A model generated the notes under the pieces. That model was not told where the DNA came from, did not search any database, and saw only the letters and a list, made by a program, of their open reading frames with translations. Made by a program: the position numbers and the translations under genes. 64,000 nt of DNA from Sinorhizobium garamanticum (GTDB lineage Bacteria; Pseudomonadota; Alphaproteobacteria; Rhizobiales; Rhizobiaceae), in contig NZ_CP120375.1 in NCBI RefSeq assembly GCF_029892065.1, positions 310,001-374,000 on the forward strand, read 5' to 3'. Position 1 is the first letter of the stretch. Each line of letters opens with the position of its first letter. Positions 39,552 through 49,101 of this stretch are shown piece after piece.

Positions 39552-41060
39552 TCAGCTCTCCAGCCGCGAAATGGATGTGTTCGAACGCCGCAGAGCCACC
39601 ATCAGAGCGACAACGATCCACAATACCAAGACGGCGACTGTAATGTCCTGCAACACTGTATCCATGGCTGCTGAGAACGCGTCCTGAGCGGCGGCCATCA
39701 CTGCGATTCGATCTGGGGCGTCGAGCGCATCAGCGGCAACCATCGTCTGGTCCATCCCCTCCCATGCAGCTGTTGGCAACGCAAGGGAGCGCGGCGCCGC
39801 AAACGCTTGAGAGTAAACCCTGGCCATGACGCTTCCTGCGACAGCAACGCCTAGGGTACCGCCAAGTTCGTATGAGATCGCTTCGATAGAAGCTGCTGCT
39901 CCGGATTGATCCTCCGGTGCGTTGGTCAAAATTGCGGTCGATGCAGTCGACATGACCGCGCCTATCCCCAAGCCGAGGAGGGTAAGTATGGTCAGCTCAA
40001 GTGGCGCGCCCGATCGAAATCCCATGTAGGTGAACAGACCGGCGCCCGCTGTTGCGACCGACAGACTGATGACGAGCAGCCCTTCTATGCCAAGCTTGGC
40101 TATGAGGGTACCAACCAAGAAACCAGCCGCCAGGGATGCGGCCGCGATCGGCAGCAGCTGCAGGCCTGCGACTGCAGGCGAAAGCCCACGGAACAGCTGA
40201 AGCTCTAGGCTCAACGCAAATTGAAGGGCGGCGAACGCGAAACCGATGAAAAAAGCGACCAAGGCGCCGAGAGAGAACAGCGGCACCCGAAACATATCGA
40301 AGTCGAGTAGCGGGGCGGCCGCCGACCTTTCCCGTTTTACGAACACGGCAATCAGTGCGGCTCCCGCGGAAGCAGCAGCAACAGAGACTGTCCATGCACC
40401 ATTCGACTTCAACGCGGTCTTGAGCGCGAAGAGCAGCGCTACCAAGCCCGCTGTCAAAAGGAGCGACGCGACAGGGTCCCATGGCCTGTTCGGATTGGCG
40501 GGGTAAGGCGGGATCCATCGATGCGACAGGACCAAGGAAATAGCAACGACAGGCACGTTGATCAGGAAGGCAGCACCCCACCAGAAGTTTTCAAGCAGCA
40601 TACCGCCCACCACAGGTCCAATTGCCGCAGCTCCAGACCAGATCACCCCGCAGACCCCGATGGCCATCGACCGCTCAGAATTGTTTGAGAACTGTGTGCG
40701 GACGATCGCAAGCGCGGCAGGTACGACGGCCGCCGCCGCCATGCCGAGCAAACCGCGGGCCGCAATTAGCATTAATGGCGTTGACGAGAACGCGGCGGCA
40801 AACGACGCTACACCGAAGGCCACAAGTCCGCTGCACAACATCCTCCGATGCCCGATCTTGTCGGACAAGGCGCCGAAGCCTGGTAGAAGCCCGGCCATCA
40901 GAAGCGAATAGGCATTGACCATCCATAGCTTCTCGGATGTCGACGCCCCCAACTGCTCTGTAAGACGCGGCAGGGTGACGTTGAGGACCGTCATATCGAT
41001 GCCGATGATGGCCAGCGCACCTGACAAGGCTGCCAGGCAAAACCATGGGCGAGGTTTCAT
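39552..41060 (-). CDS. MFS drug efflux transporter (DHA2/QacA-EmrB type)
   Basis: A 502-residue protein with 14 predicted membrane segments. IIGIDMTVLNVTLPRLTEQL is the TM1 motif D1, DKIGHRRMLCSGLVAFGVAS the loop 2-3 motif A, RGLLGMAAAAVVPAALAIVR motif B and AIGVCGVIWSGAAAIGPVVG motif C. This places it in the proton-driven multidrug efflux group (SmvA/QacA-like). The substrate cannot be read. It lies about 95 bases downstream of the HAD gene on the same strand. Confidence 0.9.
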   Translation of the reverse strand: MKPRPWFCLAALSGALAIIGIDMTVLNVTLPRLTEQLGASTSEKLWMVNAYSLLMAGLLPGFGALSDKIGHRRMLCSGLVAFGVASFAAAFSSTPLMLIAARGLLGMAAAAVVPAALAIVRTQFSNNSERSMAIGVCGVIWSGAAAIGPVVGGMLLENFWWGAAFLINVPVVAISLVLSHRWIPPYPANPNRPWDPVASLLLTAGLVALLFALKTALKSNGAWTVSVAAASAGAALIAVFVKRERSAAAPLLDFDMFRVPLFSLGALVAFFIGFAFAALQFALSLELQLFRGLSPAVAGLQLLPIAAASLAAGFLVGTLIAKLGIEGLLVISLSVATAGAGLFTYMGFRSGAPLELTILTLLGLGIGAVMSTASTAILTNAPEDQSGAAASIEAISYELGGTLGVAVAGSVMARVYSQAFAAPRSLALPTAAWEGMDQTMVAADALDAPDRIAVMAAAQDAFSAAMDTVLQDITVAVLVLWIVVALMVALRRSNTSISRLES

Positions 41061-41156
41061 GTAAAGATCCGGGAGTGCAATGGATGGCGTGAAGCCGCGG
41101 ACAGGCGGCCAACGGTCCGGATCAGATTATCCGCACCCGCTCCCATCCGCTGGAGC

Positions 41157-41876
41157 TTAGACTGTGACGGCGACTTCGTTATGGGGCTCAGCGAGGCGGT
41201 GACTTTGCTTCGGACTCCCTTCGACGATCGCCAGCAGATCTTCGAAGCGGTCGAAAACGTGCTTTGCTCCTGCCTCCTTGAGACGTGCAGCGTGAGAGGG
41301 CGGGCAGTGTCCTCCACCCACGAAGCCCAGAGCCGTCATACCAGCTGATTTTGCCGCCGTGACACCTGCGATGCTGTCCTCAACGACCATGCAGTCGGCC
41401 GCCGGCACGCCCATCTTTGCTGCCGCGTAGAGAAAGATATCCGGCGCGGGCTTGCCGTGTCGCACGAGGACGGTGGAGAAGACATTCGGATAAAAAAGCT
41501 CGAAAAGCTCCGTCTTCGAAAGCGCAAGGGCGAGTCGATTCGGGCCGGAACTCGAGGCGACGCAGCATGGTGTCCGAAGCCGACGGACCGTCTCGCGCAC
41601 GCCATCGATCGCGGTGAGTTCAGAGAGATATAATTCGCGGACACGTGCATCGATGCGGGTGGAAAAATCCAACGGCAAGGGTGCGCCCAATCGATCCTCG
41701 ATGATGCGATACATGTCGCTCGCAGGAACCCCGACGAACTGTTCGACTGCTTCTTCGACGCTGATCCGATGGCCGGCCCTCGTGATCTCCGCGGCTTCTG
41801 CCGTGCTGACGATGATCTCGCTGTCGACCAGCACTCCGTCGCAATCGAAAATGATCAGTTTTGGTACGAAATCCAT
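41157..41876 (-). CDS. HAD-superfamily phosphatase (subfamily IA)
   Basis: About 239 residues. LIIFDCDGVLVDSEIIVSTA is motif I with both aspartates, CCVASSSGPNRLALAL motif II, VRHGKPAPDIFLYAAAKMGV motif III (lysine) and DCMVVEDSIAGVTAAKSAGM motif IV. It resembles beta-phosphoglucomutase or glycerol-phosphate phosphatase-like HADs. GGAG lies before ATG 41876. Its neighbours are an RpiR regulator and a Ugp-type transporter, so it may dephosphorylate glycerol-3-phosphate or another sugar phosphate; this is inference. Confidence 0.88.
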   Translation of the reverse strand: MDFVPKLIIFDCDGVLVDSEIIVSTAEAAEITRAGHRISVEEAVEQFVGVPASDMYRIIEDRLGAPLPLDFSTRIDARVRELYLSELTAIDGVRETVRRLRTPCCVASSSGPNRLALALSKTELFELFYPNVFSTVLVRHGKPAPDIFLYAAAKMGVPAADCMVVEDSIAGVTAAKSAGMTALGFVGGGHCPPSHAARLKEAGAKHVFDRFEDLLAIVEGSPKQSHRLAEPHNEVAVTV

Positions 41877-42052
41877 ATTCACGCTCCAAGCAGCCGGCTT
41901 GCGCCCGCGCACCACGATTTGAGGTAACCAAAGCCTGATCGAACGTTACCGGCCCGTCGACAACTTTGGTGTCGAGCTCACCAGGATGTGGCCCCGACAA
42001 AGCAGAAATAGTGGATTAAAAATCCAAATGCAATGGATTGAATGGAGTGTGA

Positions 42053-42925
42053 CTAGCGTGTGGCGCGTGCCGACTTCGTTACGGCTTTCGCATGATCGGC
42101 GATCGCGATGGCCAGCGCTTCTGCAATGAAGACCGCACGTGGCAGAGCGATCATCTGCTCGCTGAGGCCGGGTTGCGGAAGCCGTGCCATTTGCAGGACA
42201 ACGTTCGCGACCTTTGCAAGGCTGGATTTTGGATGGCAGGTGATCGCGAGCGAAAAAGCGCCGATATGGTGGGCCTTGCGCAGGAACTCCACCGTGTCAG
42301 GCGAGGCTCCTGATTGGGAAACGGCAATTGCCGCATCGTCCGCCGTCATGGCTTCTGCAGCTTCATGGGCATAGCCGACATTGACGAAAATTCGGGCGTT
42401 CACGCCGATGCGCCGCAGACGATGAAACAGAACCTCGGCAGCAAGTCCAGAGTCGCCGGAGCCATAGATGTTGACGTGGCGCGCGCTCAATAGCGGCGGA
42501 GCGGCAGAGGCCAGGACTTCCTGCTGCACAAGCTGACGCGTATTGGATACCGAGCGCGAAATCAGCGAAACCGTCTCATCCAGCGAGTTGACGGTCAGGT
42601 TCTCGCTCCGGTTCGGCTCGGTTTCCCGCTGGCCGACCTCTGCGGCAAGCGCGAGCTTGAAATCAGTGAATCCTTTGAACCCCAGTTCGCGACAAAGGCG
42701 GAATATCGTCGCTTGCCCACTTTGCGAAGCAGCGCTCAATTCGCCAAGCGACTGACGCACCGCTTTCTTGGGGTTCTCAAGGATATATTGCGCAACCCGG
42801 GCCAGGGCGTTGGGATAATCGAGCGCAGTTTCGACCTTCAAAAGAACCGGCGTAAGTGTCTCTCCATCCTTTGAGGTCGTTCGCATGCTCTCGCCATGTA
42901 TGGCCATGTTGTACTCCGCATCCAT
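42053..42925 (-). CDS. RpiR/MurR-family transcriptional regulator
   Basis: A 290-residue regulator. The N-terminal HTH_6 domain includes RVAQYILENPKKAVRQSLGE and SQSGQATIFRLCRELGFKGF. The C-terminal SIS domain, which binds sugar phosphates, has HVNIYGSGDSGLAAEVLFHR and DDAAIAVSQSGASPDTVEFL. It is divergent from the Ugp-like transporter across about 260 bases and likely represses it, responding to a phosphorylated compound. Confidence 0.9.
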   Translation of the reverse strand: MDAEYNMAIHGESMRTTSKDGETLTPVLLKVETALDYPNALARVAQYILENPKKAVRQSLGELSAASQSGQATIFRLCRELGFKGFTDFKLALAAEVGQRETEPNRSENLTVNSLDETVSLISRSVSNTRQLVQQEVLASAAPPLLSARHVNIYGSGDSGLAAEVLFHRLRRIGVNARIFVNVGYAHEAAEAMTADDAAIAVSQSGASPDTVEFLRKAHHIGAFSLAITCHPKSSLAKVANVVLQMARLPQPGLSEQMIALPRAVFIAEALAIAIADHAKAVTKSARATR

Positions 42926-43189
42926 AATACTCGTCTGGCGCCGTCGCGCCGCCCGAATCTCGCCGGGTTCGAACTCTCTATCGTCCGATCATTGTAAACA
43001 AGTGTCAGACACGGTCGGGAAGCCTTAACCAATGGCGATGCTCCGCATGCCACGACCGGCCGCCATGCGGCGATTCACTGTCGCACACGGTGGAGCGCCA
43101 CTCCAGACGTGATGCGGAGAAAAAATCCATGTCATGTCACAGAAGTGATAAATAACTCCACTATGGAGACCTTCATCAAGGAGAGCGTG

Positions 43190-44389
43190 ATGACGGGATC
43201 GGCAGTTCGACTATCAAAAATCGAAAAAGGATATGGCGCGAGTCAGGTCCTTCGGAACATCGATCTTACGGTTGAGGCCGGCGAGTTCATGACGCTCGTC
43301 GGACCATCGGGCTGCGGTAAGTCGACACTGCTCAAAATCCTGGCCGGTCTCGATCAGCCGGATGCAGGATCAATCGAAATCGGTGGCGAGCTCGTAAATC
43401 GGCTGCGTCCCAGCCAACGCGACATAGCCATGGTGTTTCAGTCCTATGCACTTTATCCGCATATGCGGGTCCGGGACAACCTTGCAATGCCGTTGATCAT
43501 GGCAAATCTGCCATTCGTCGCGCGAATGCCTGTGATCGGTCATCTTGTGCCGGGAATGAGCGCCAGGCGCCGGCAGGTAGGCTCGACCATCGGCGAGGTG
43601 GCGAAGTCGCTTGGAATCGAGGCGCTCCTCGAGCGCAAGCCAAGCGAACTGTCGGGGGGCCAACGGCAGCGCGTCGCGCTCGGACGCGCGATGGTGCGCC
43701 ACCCCGGCGTCTTTCTGATGGATGAACCGCTCTCCAATCTCGATGCCGCCCTGAGAACGCAGGTTCGGACCGAACTGGTCGAGCTGCAAAGACGCCTGAA
43801 TGCGACCTTCCTCTACGTCACCCACGACCAGGTTGAAGCCATGACTATGTCCGGAAAAATCGCCGTCATGATGAACGGCGCACTCGTGCAGGTCGCAACC
43901 CCGGCGGAGGTCTACGCCGCGCCTGCAGACATCCGCGTGGCGCGTTTCATCGGCTCGCCGCCGATCAACATCCTGCCAGCCCAGATCGGCGAACGGGGCG
44001 ACATTCGCCTGTTTGGCGAAAGCCAGAAACTGCGGACCGACTTGGCGCCGGGAGAGCGAATCCAAATAGGCATACGCCCGGAAGATGTGGCTGTTGTCGC
44101 TCAGACCCAACCGCTTGGCGCGTCTTCTCTAAAGCACGCGCGCATACGTCTGATCGAGAACCTCGGAAACGAGGTCATCATTCACCTTATACTCACTGGA
44201 GACGGCCAGGTTCCAGTGACGGCGCGGCTGCCGCAGCGGGATTGGGCGGAGGTTCGCGCGAGCGGTGGCGATCCTGATCTAGTCCGGGTAGGTCTGTGGC
44301 CAGAGCGCTTTCTCGTGTTCGATGGCGCCGGGCGGCTCGCACGATCTGAAAAGCTCCGGGACGCCGCGCGGCTTGAGGCGGTGTCATGA
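43190..44389 (+). CDS. ugpC: ABC transporter ATPase, UgpC/MalK-like
   Basis: About 399 residues. Walker A is GPSGCGKSTLLKILAGLDQ, Q-loop FQSYALYPHMRV, signature ELSGGQRQRVALGRAMVRHP and Walker B VFLMDEPLSNLDAALRTQ, then a C-terminal OB/TOBE domain. Between Q-loop and signature there is an insertion of about 25 residues (LPFVARMPVIGHLVPGMSAR) that usual UgpC/MalK proteins lack. ATG 43190 has AAGGAG seven bases upstream. The gene stops within the permease start. Substrate is judged from the permeases and the neighbouring phosphodiesterase. Confidence 0.88.
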   Translation: MTGSAVRLSKIEKGYGASQVLRNIDLTVEAGEFMTLVGPSGCGKSTLLKILAGLDQPDAGSIEIGGELVNRLRPSQRDIAMVFQSYALYPHMRVRDNLAMPLIMANLPFVARMPVIGHLVPGMSARRRQVGSTIGEVAKSLGIEALLERKPSELSGGQRQRVALGRAMVRHPGVFLMDEPLSNLDAALRTQVRTELVELQRRLNATFLYVTHDQVEAMTMSGKIAVMMNGALVQVATPAEVYAAPADIRVARFIGSPPINILPAQIGERGDIRLFGESQKLRTDLAPGERIQIGIRPEDVAVVAQTQPLGASSLKHARIRLIENLGNEVIIHLILTGDGQVPVTARLPQRDWAEVRASGGDPDLVRVGLWPERFLVFDGAGRLARSEKLRDAARLEAVS

Positions 44390-45309
44390 GTTCGCTTGCG
44401 ACTTCCGAAGCCTTCAGCGAAGATCATCGAGCGCGACAAAAAGCCGACGGGATCAACCCGGCCTACTTGTTTGCTCTGCCGGCCGCCACGCTGCTTGCCA
44501 TTGTTGTCCTTGCTCCGATAGGCATCGTCATTGGACTGAGCTTCTCGGACTACAGCCTTGGAGCAACCGACTGGTCGCTCGTGGGAATTCGCAATTATGC
44601 CAATCTCGCCCATGATCGCAGCTTCCTGAATGCGCTGTCGAATACGGCTCTCTATGTCTGCGTCGTGGTCTCCGGGTCGGTACTCCTTGGTCTGCTTTTG
44701 GCAATCCTGGTGCATGGCACCGGTCGCATGAGACGGGTTTACGAGGTCATCTTCTTTTTGCCGGTCGCCAGCACGCTCGTTGCGCTTGGGCTCGTCTGGA
44801 AGTTCATGCTGCATAGCCGTGTCGGGCCGGTCAACGAGCTGATCGCAGCGCTCGGCTTCCAACGCATCGACTTCTTCAACAACCCGTCCATCGCTATCTT
44901 CGCGCTTGCTGCGATCGGTGTCTGGCACCTCGTCGGCTTCAATATGATCCTGTTTCTGGCCGGGCTTACCGGCATCCCGCGGGACCTTTATCAGGCGGCC
45001 GCAGTCGATGGCGCCGACGGTTTCTGGGACCGGCTGTTTCGTGTGACATGGCCAATGCTTGGGCCCACGACGATATTCGTGACCATCACCTCGACAATTA
45101 CCGCCTTCCAGGTCTTCGACACCGTCGCCGTCATCACGCATGGCGGGCCGGCGGGATCGACCGAGGTGATCCTCCATCAGCTTTACCAGGCAAGCTTCCA
45201 GTATTTCGAGACCGGGTATGCATCGGCGCTGACGGTATTCTTCCTGATCATCATGATGGCGATCTCGGCTGTTCAGATCTTTGCAGCGAGGGGAGTGCAC
45301 TACTCATGA
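44386..45309 (+). CDS. ugpA: ABC transporter permease, UgpA-like
   Basis: A 307-residue membrane protein with six predicted helices, including FALPAATLLAIVVLAPIGIV. The EAA motif region is IPRDLYQAAAVDGADGFWDR. It is the first permease of the carbohydrate/glycerol-3-phosphate (CUT1) transporter group. It overlaps the ATPase gene and the second permease by four bases each, so the subunits are translationally coupled. Confidence 0.9.
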   Translation: MSSLATSEAFSEDHRARQKADGINPAYLFALPAATLLAIVVLAPIGIVIGLSFSDYSLGATDWSLVGIRNYANLAHDRSFLNALSNTALYVCVVVSGSVLLGLLLAILVHGTGRMRRVYEVIFFLPVASTLVALGLVWKFMLHSRVGPVNELIAALGFQRIDFFNNPSIAIFALAAIGVWHLVGFNMILFLAGLTGIPRDLYQAAAVDGADGFWDRLFRVTWPMLGPTTIFVTITSTITAFQVFDTVAVITHGGPAGSTEVILHQLYQASFQYFETGYASALTVFFLIIMMAISAVQIFAARGVHYS

Positions 45310-46178
45310 CATCCGCCACGCGCGCCGTGTCTCTCGACAAACCTGCTGGACTCCCGCTGGCGCCGATTTTCGCTGCCGCCCTGAAACACGGTCTGCTGCT
45401 GCTGTGCGCCGCGACCATCCTTCTCCCGTTCGCCTGGATGATCCTTGCAGCAGTAAAGGATCCCGCGGACATCTTCTCCCACCCGTTCTCGCTCGACCCG
45501 GCGACGCTGCGGGCTGGCGAAAACTTCGGCAAGGCCTTGAGCGCCGCGCCGATGGGCCTCTTCATGCTCAACAGCCTGATCGTGGTCGTTGGAGTTTTGA
45601 GCGTCCAGCTCGTGACCTCCATTGCCGCGGCCTATGCGCTGGCGCAGATGAAGTTCCGCGGGCAGGCGCTCCTGTTCGGGCTTGTCTTGTTTGCGCTCTG
45701 CATCCCGGTTCAGGTCCCCGCACTTCCGATGTACGTCGCCCTTGCGAAGCTCGGGCTGCTCAACAGCTATTTCGCGCTGATGTTTCCCTGGTTCTTTTCG
45801 GCTTTCGCGATTTTCCTGTTCCGCCAGCACTTCCGCACCTTTCCGCAGGAGATCATTAACGCCGCAAGAATCGACGGTTTCACGGAAATCGAGATCGTGC
45901 TCCGCCTCATCGTTCCGAGCGCCCTGCCAGCAATCGCGGCGTTCTCGGTCTTTTCCGTGACCGCCCACTGGAACGATCTCTATTGGCCGCTGATCGTCGT
46001 CAACGTGACCGACCGGATGACTGCGCCGCTCGGCCTCTTGAACTTCCAGTCGGCCGAAGGCGTCAGCTACGGACCGCTCATGGCCGCCGCGACCATCATC
46101 ACCTTGCCGCTGATCTGCGTGTTTCTTCTGGCGCGGCGGTATTTCGTCGAAGGGGTGACGATGACCGGAGTGAAGTGA
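45306..46178 (+). CDS. ugpE: ABC transporter permease, UgpE-like
   Basis: About 290 residues and six membrane segments. The EAA region is FPQEIINAARIDGFTEIEIV, with TAHWNDLYWPLIVVNVTDRM and the conserved C-terminal helix LPLICVFLLARRYFVEGVTM typical of the second CUT1 permease. It starts at ATG 45306 (ATGA overlap with the first permease). Confidence 0.9.
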   Translation: MTSATRAVSLDKPAGLPLAPIFAAALKHGLLLLCAATILLPFAWMILAAVKDPADIFSHPFSLDPATLRAGENFGKALSAAPMGLFMLNSLIVVVGVLSVQLVTSIAAAYALAQMKFRGQALLFGLVLFALCIPVQVPALPMYVALAKLGLLNSYFALMFPWFFSAFAIFLFRQHFRTFPQEIINAARIDGFTEIEIVLRLIVPSALPAIAAFSVFSVTAHWNDLYWPLIVVNVTDRMTAPLGLLNFQSAEGVSYGPLMAAATIITLPLICVFLLARRYFVEGVTMTGVK

Positions 46179-46291
46179 TTTTCGAGCTCCCACCCGGACG
46201 AGAACGTCCGGCCGTGGCATCCGTGGCGCGACCGCCAACATCAAGAAGAGCAACCATCTCCTCCTATCAACTCAGCGAAAGGAACATCGCG

Positions 46292-47569
46292 ATGAGACAG
46301 ACTTTGGCTTGCCTGTTAGCTGCCGGTTTCACGGCCGCCGGCTTCAGCGCCGCGCCGGCGCACGCGGAAACCACCCTTGAGGTCGTACATGCCTATGGAG
46401 CATTCCGCGAGCGCTTCTACCAGCCGCTCGCCGATGCCTTCATGAAGGAACATCCGGACATCAAGATCAATTTCCGCGCGCCGGCGACCGATTATTATGA
46501 GGGGCACCTGGCCGTCGCCCGCGAGGCGATGACCGGTCAATCGCCGGACATCTTTTTCGCAGGCATGAACCTTCTGCCCGACCTCGTCTCGACGCTGGCT
46601 CCGCGCAAGCAGATCGTCGACATGAAGCCTTTCCTCGACAAGGAAGGTGAGGCTTGGATCAACGAGAACTATGACACGAACGTGCTCGAGCTTGGCCGAA
46701 TCGACGGGCACCAGTGGGGCCTGCCGTTCAACGCGTCCACGCCGATATCGTACTTCAACGCCGACCTCATGAAAAAGGCGGGCCTGGACTCCGAGAACCT
46801 CCCCAAGACCTGGGACGAATTCATCGAAGCGGCCAAGAGGATCAAGCAGGCCAATGGTGAGGTCGACGGGATGCAAATCAATCTCGCGCTCGGCGACTGG
46901 TTCTGGCAGGCCATGGTCTACAGCTATGGCGGCACGATGATGAGCCCGGACAGGACCACAGTCACCTATGGTGATCAGGCCGGCCTGAAGGCGGCGACGA
47001 CTGTTCGACGTCTGGTCGATGAGGTCGGCATGCCCTGGATCGACGAGGATGCGGGCATGGCGCAGTTTGCGGCCGGAAAGCTCGGCATCTTCATCGGTTC
47101 GACTGGCGACATCCGAATTATGGGTGACGCGATCGGCGGCAAGTTCAAGCTGGTCACCGGCACGTTTCCGATGGGAGCCGAAGAAGGCCACGTCCCGACC
47201 GGCGGCAACTTCGCCACGATCCTGACGCAGGATCCCGAAAAGCAGAAGGCGGCCTGGGAGTTCGTAAAATTCCTCACCAGCCCTGCCGGTCAGAAGGTCA
47301 CCGTCCTGGGTTCCGGCTACATGCCAACCAATAAGCAGGCCCTGAAGAACGAATATCTCGGCGAGTTCTACGCGTCGAATCCCGATTGGAAGACGAGCCT
47401 CACACAATGGCCTATTGCCGTGGCTTGGTTCGGCTACCCGAACGTCAAGAGCATCAAAGTCTGGAAGGCACAGTCCGAGATCCTGTTCCGCATCGGAAAC
47501 GGCGATGTCGCGCCGGCAGACGGGCTCAAGGAGATGGTCCAGTCCACCGAAGAGATCGTCAACGAATAG
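46292..47569 (+). CDS. ugpB: ABC transporter substrate-binding protein, UgpB-like
   Basis: About 425 residues, exported: MRQTLACLLAAGFTAAGFSA and PAHAE give a clear signal peptide and cleavage site. The mature protein is a type-1 cluster-B solute-binding fold: TTLEVVHAYGAFRERFYQPL, then LMKKAGLDSENLPKTWDEFI and the hinge QFAAGKLGIFIGSTGDIRIM. AAAGGA is eight bases upstream of ATG 46292. A hairpin follows the stop. It binds the transported compound in the periplasm, probably a glycerophosphodiester or related phosphate ester. Confidence 0.88.
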   Translation: MRQTLACLLAAGFTAAGFSAAPAHAETTLEVVHAYGAFRERFYQPLADAFMKEHPDIKINFRAPATDYYEGHLAVAREAMTGQSPDIFFAGMNLLPDLVSTLAPRKQIVDMKPFLDKEGEAWINENYDTNVLELGRIDGHQWGLPFNASTPISYFNADLMKKAGLDSENLPKTWDEFIEAAKRIKQANGEVDGMQINLALGDWFWQAMVYSYGGTMMSPDRTTVTYGDQAGLKAATTVRRLVDEVGMPWIDEDAGMAQFAAGKLGIFIGSTGDIRIMGDAIGGKFKLVTGTFPMGAEEGHVPTGGNFATILTQDPEKQKAAWEFVKFLTSPAGQKVTVLGSGYMPTNKQALKNEYLGEFYASNPDWKTSLTQWPIAVAWFGYPNVKSIKVWKAQSEILFRIGNGDVAPADGLKEMVQSTEEIVNE

Positions 47570-47580
47570 GCCAGAATGAG

Positions 47581-47604
47581 AGGGGGCGACGGCCCCTTCT
47601 TGTT
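47581..47604 (+). terminator. Possible terminator after the substrate-binding gene
   Basis: AGGGG and CCCCT flank a seven-base loop, followed by TCTTGTT. The stem is short (five GC pairs), so it may attenuate rather than end transcription into the phosphodiesterase gene. Confidence 0.4.
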
Positions 47605-47635
47605 CCTCAATTTTCTTTTCCGAAGGTCAATATAA

Positions 47636-48469
47636 ATGCTGAAAGTTATCCACATCACCGACACGCATGTTGCGCCTTTTGGTCAACCCGTCGTTGGGCT
47701 TGATCCTTGCGCCCGCCTGTCCGCGGTGGTCACGGCAATTAATCGGTATCACAGTGACGCGGCGTTTTGCGTCATCACAGGCGATCTGACCGACCGAGGG
47801 CAGATTCCAGCTTACGAAGCCCTCGCTACAATACTAGCTGAACTGCGTGTTCCATATCGCTTGCTCTTAGGTAATCACGATAATCGAGACAACTTCCGAC
47901 GAGTATTTCCAAATGAACCGATCGATCAATTTGGATTTGTTCAGTCCACAACCGATTTAGGTGACGTTCGGCTCATCTTTCTCGACACTCTCGACGATGA
48001 CCATCCCGGCTGGGGTCGTATGTGCACCAAGCGCACTCAGTGGCTGCATGACGTGTTCGAAGACAACGGGTCACGACGATCGGTAATATTCATGCATCAC
48101 CCTCCGTTTTCGGTCGGGGTGCCAATCTTTGACGACATCTTACTCAACGATCCGTATCCTTTCCTTTCGAAAATCCGCGCTGAAAAGTCGATCATGCACA
48201 TCGCCTTTGGTCATCTTCACCTGACGACAAGCGGCGTTTGGCACGGAATTCCTTTCAGCTGCAATCGGGGCGTCTCGCACCGTATTGCGTTGAGCTTTAA
48301 GCCAGGGATCACCGAATTTATGGAATCGGAGCCGACTTATGACATCGTGACAATAACCGAGGCTGGCGTACTCGTGCATCACACCGCTCCAGTAGAGGAT
48401 GACGACATCATCGCTCGCGAGTATCCTACGGACGATGGGATCGGGCTCATCGAGTTCGCGCGCCGCTGA
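47636..48469 (+). CDS. Metallophosphoesterase, GpdQ/cyclic-nucleotide phosphodiesterase-like
   Basis: A 277-residue binuclear-metal phosphodiesterase. The five motifs are visible: VIHITDTHVAPFG (D-x-H), FCVITGDLTDRGQIPAYEAL (GD), YRLLLGNHDNRDNFRRVF (GNHD), VIFMHHPPFSVGVP and HIAFGHLHLTTSGVWHGIPF (GHxH). The short HxH loop and substrate cap resemble GpdQ. It follows the Ugp-like transporter, so it may cleave imported glycerophosphodiesters in the cytoplasm; it replaces the usual UgpQ. GC content here is visibly lower than in the transporter genes. Confidence 0.85.
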   Translation: MLKVIHITDTHVAPFGQPVVGLDPCARLSAVVTAINRYHSDAAFCVITGDLTDRGQIPAYEALATILAELRVPYRLLLGNHDNRDNFRRVFPNEPIDQFGFVQSTTDLGDVRLIFLDTLDDDHPGWGRMCTKRTQWLHDVFEDNGSRRSVIFMHHPPFSVGVPIFDDILLNDPYPFLSKIRAEKSIMHIAFGHLHLTTSGVWHGIPFSCNRGVSHRIALSFKPGITEFMESEPTYDIVTITEAGVLVHHTAPVEDDDIIAREYPTDDGIGLIEFARR

Positions 48470-48512
48470 ACCAAAAGCGACTGAAGGTTTTCCAATGTGC
48501 CCGAAGCACGCG

Positions 48513-48550
48513 GCTCCGGCGACATCAGTTAGTCCGCCGGAGCTATTTTT
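48513..48550 (+). terminator. Rho-independent terminator
   Basis: GCTCCGGCG (48513-48521) pairs exactly with CGCCGGAGC (48535-48543) around a 13-base loop, followed by TATTTTT. It ends the phosphodiesterase transcript and lies about 55 bases from the convergent acetyltransferase stop. Confidence 0.85.
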
Positions 48551-48604
48551 AATTGCACGGGCCGTCAACTGCTGCTCGAGACGAATTGTAGGCGGCTGCG
48601 ATTC

Positions 48605-49099
48605 TCACTCGACTGGTAAGCTCCATCTCGTCTTCGTGACCGGTATCGCTCCGAGCGAACTGTAGAACGCACTTCCTGTTTCGTTTGACAAGATAGTCTG
48701 CCACTGGATCTCTTGACACCCTTGTCCTCGTGCAAACTCTCGCAACGTCATTAGCATTGACCGGCCGATACCCATGCGTCGAATGATGGGCTTGAGGTAA
48801 ATACAGTCTAGAAACACGTATGGCTTTGCGGACCACGTCGAAATAGAGATCGAGGCGGTTATGTATCCTTTCAGCACTGCGCCCAAGTGTCCACCTTCGC
48901 TGCAGACCCAGCCATATAGCTGTGGAGGCGTGCCAAAAAACGCAGAATTCCAACGCATAACCTGGTCGTTTTCATGGATTGTGGACCCTTCGTATGCGGC
49001 GTGCTCGACGCAAAGCGGAAGAAGCTGGACGAGGTCGCTGGGAATCACGGGACGAAGTTCCAGTACCCCATCCCACATTTGCGGAAGAACGGCGACCAT
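48605..49099 (-). CDS. GNAT-family N-acetyltransferase
   Basis: About 164 residues. The motif IYLKPIIRRMGIGRSMLMTL is the acetyl-CoA-binding region (R-x-x-G-x-G/A), and PYVFLDCIYL and ETGSAFYSSLGAIPV are the flanking strands. It starts with ATG 49099, two bases after the GMC oxidoreductase stop, so it is the last gene of the same operon. Its acceptor is presumably an amine on the pathway product, which suits a product made by two aminotransferases. Confidence 0.85.
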   Translation of the reverse strand: MVAVLPQMWDGVLELRPVIPSDLVQLLPLCVEHAAYEGSTIHENDQVMRWNSAFFGTPPQLYGWVCSEGGHLGAVLKGYITASISISTWSAKPYVFLDCIYLKPIIRRMGIGRSMLMTLREFARGQGCQEIQWQTILSNETGSAFYSSLGAIPVTKTRWSLPVE

Positions 49100-49101
49100 G
49101 G

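Noticed and set aside
44182..46253. Two long minus-strand frames across the Ugp permeases
   Set aside because: They are antisense to well-defined permease genes and consist of low-complexity charged sequence.
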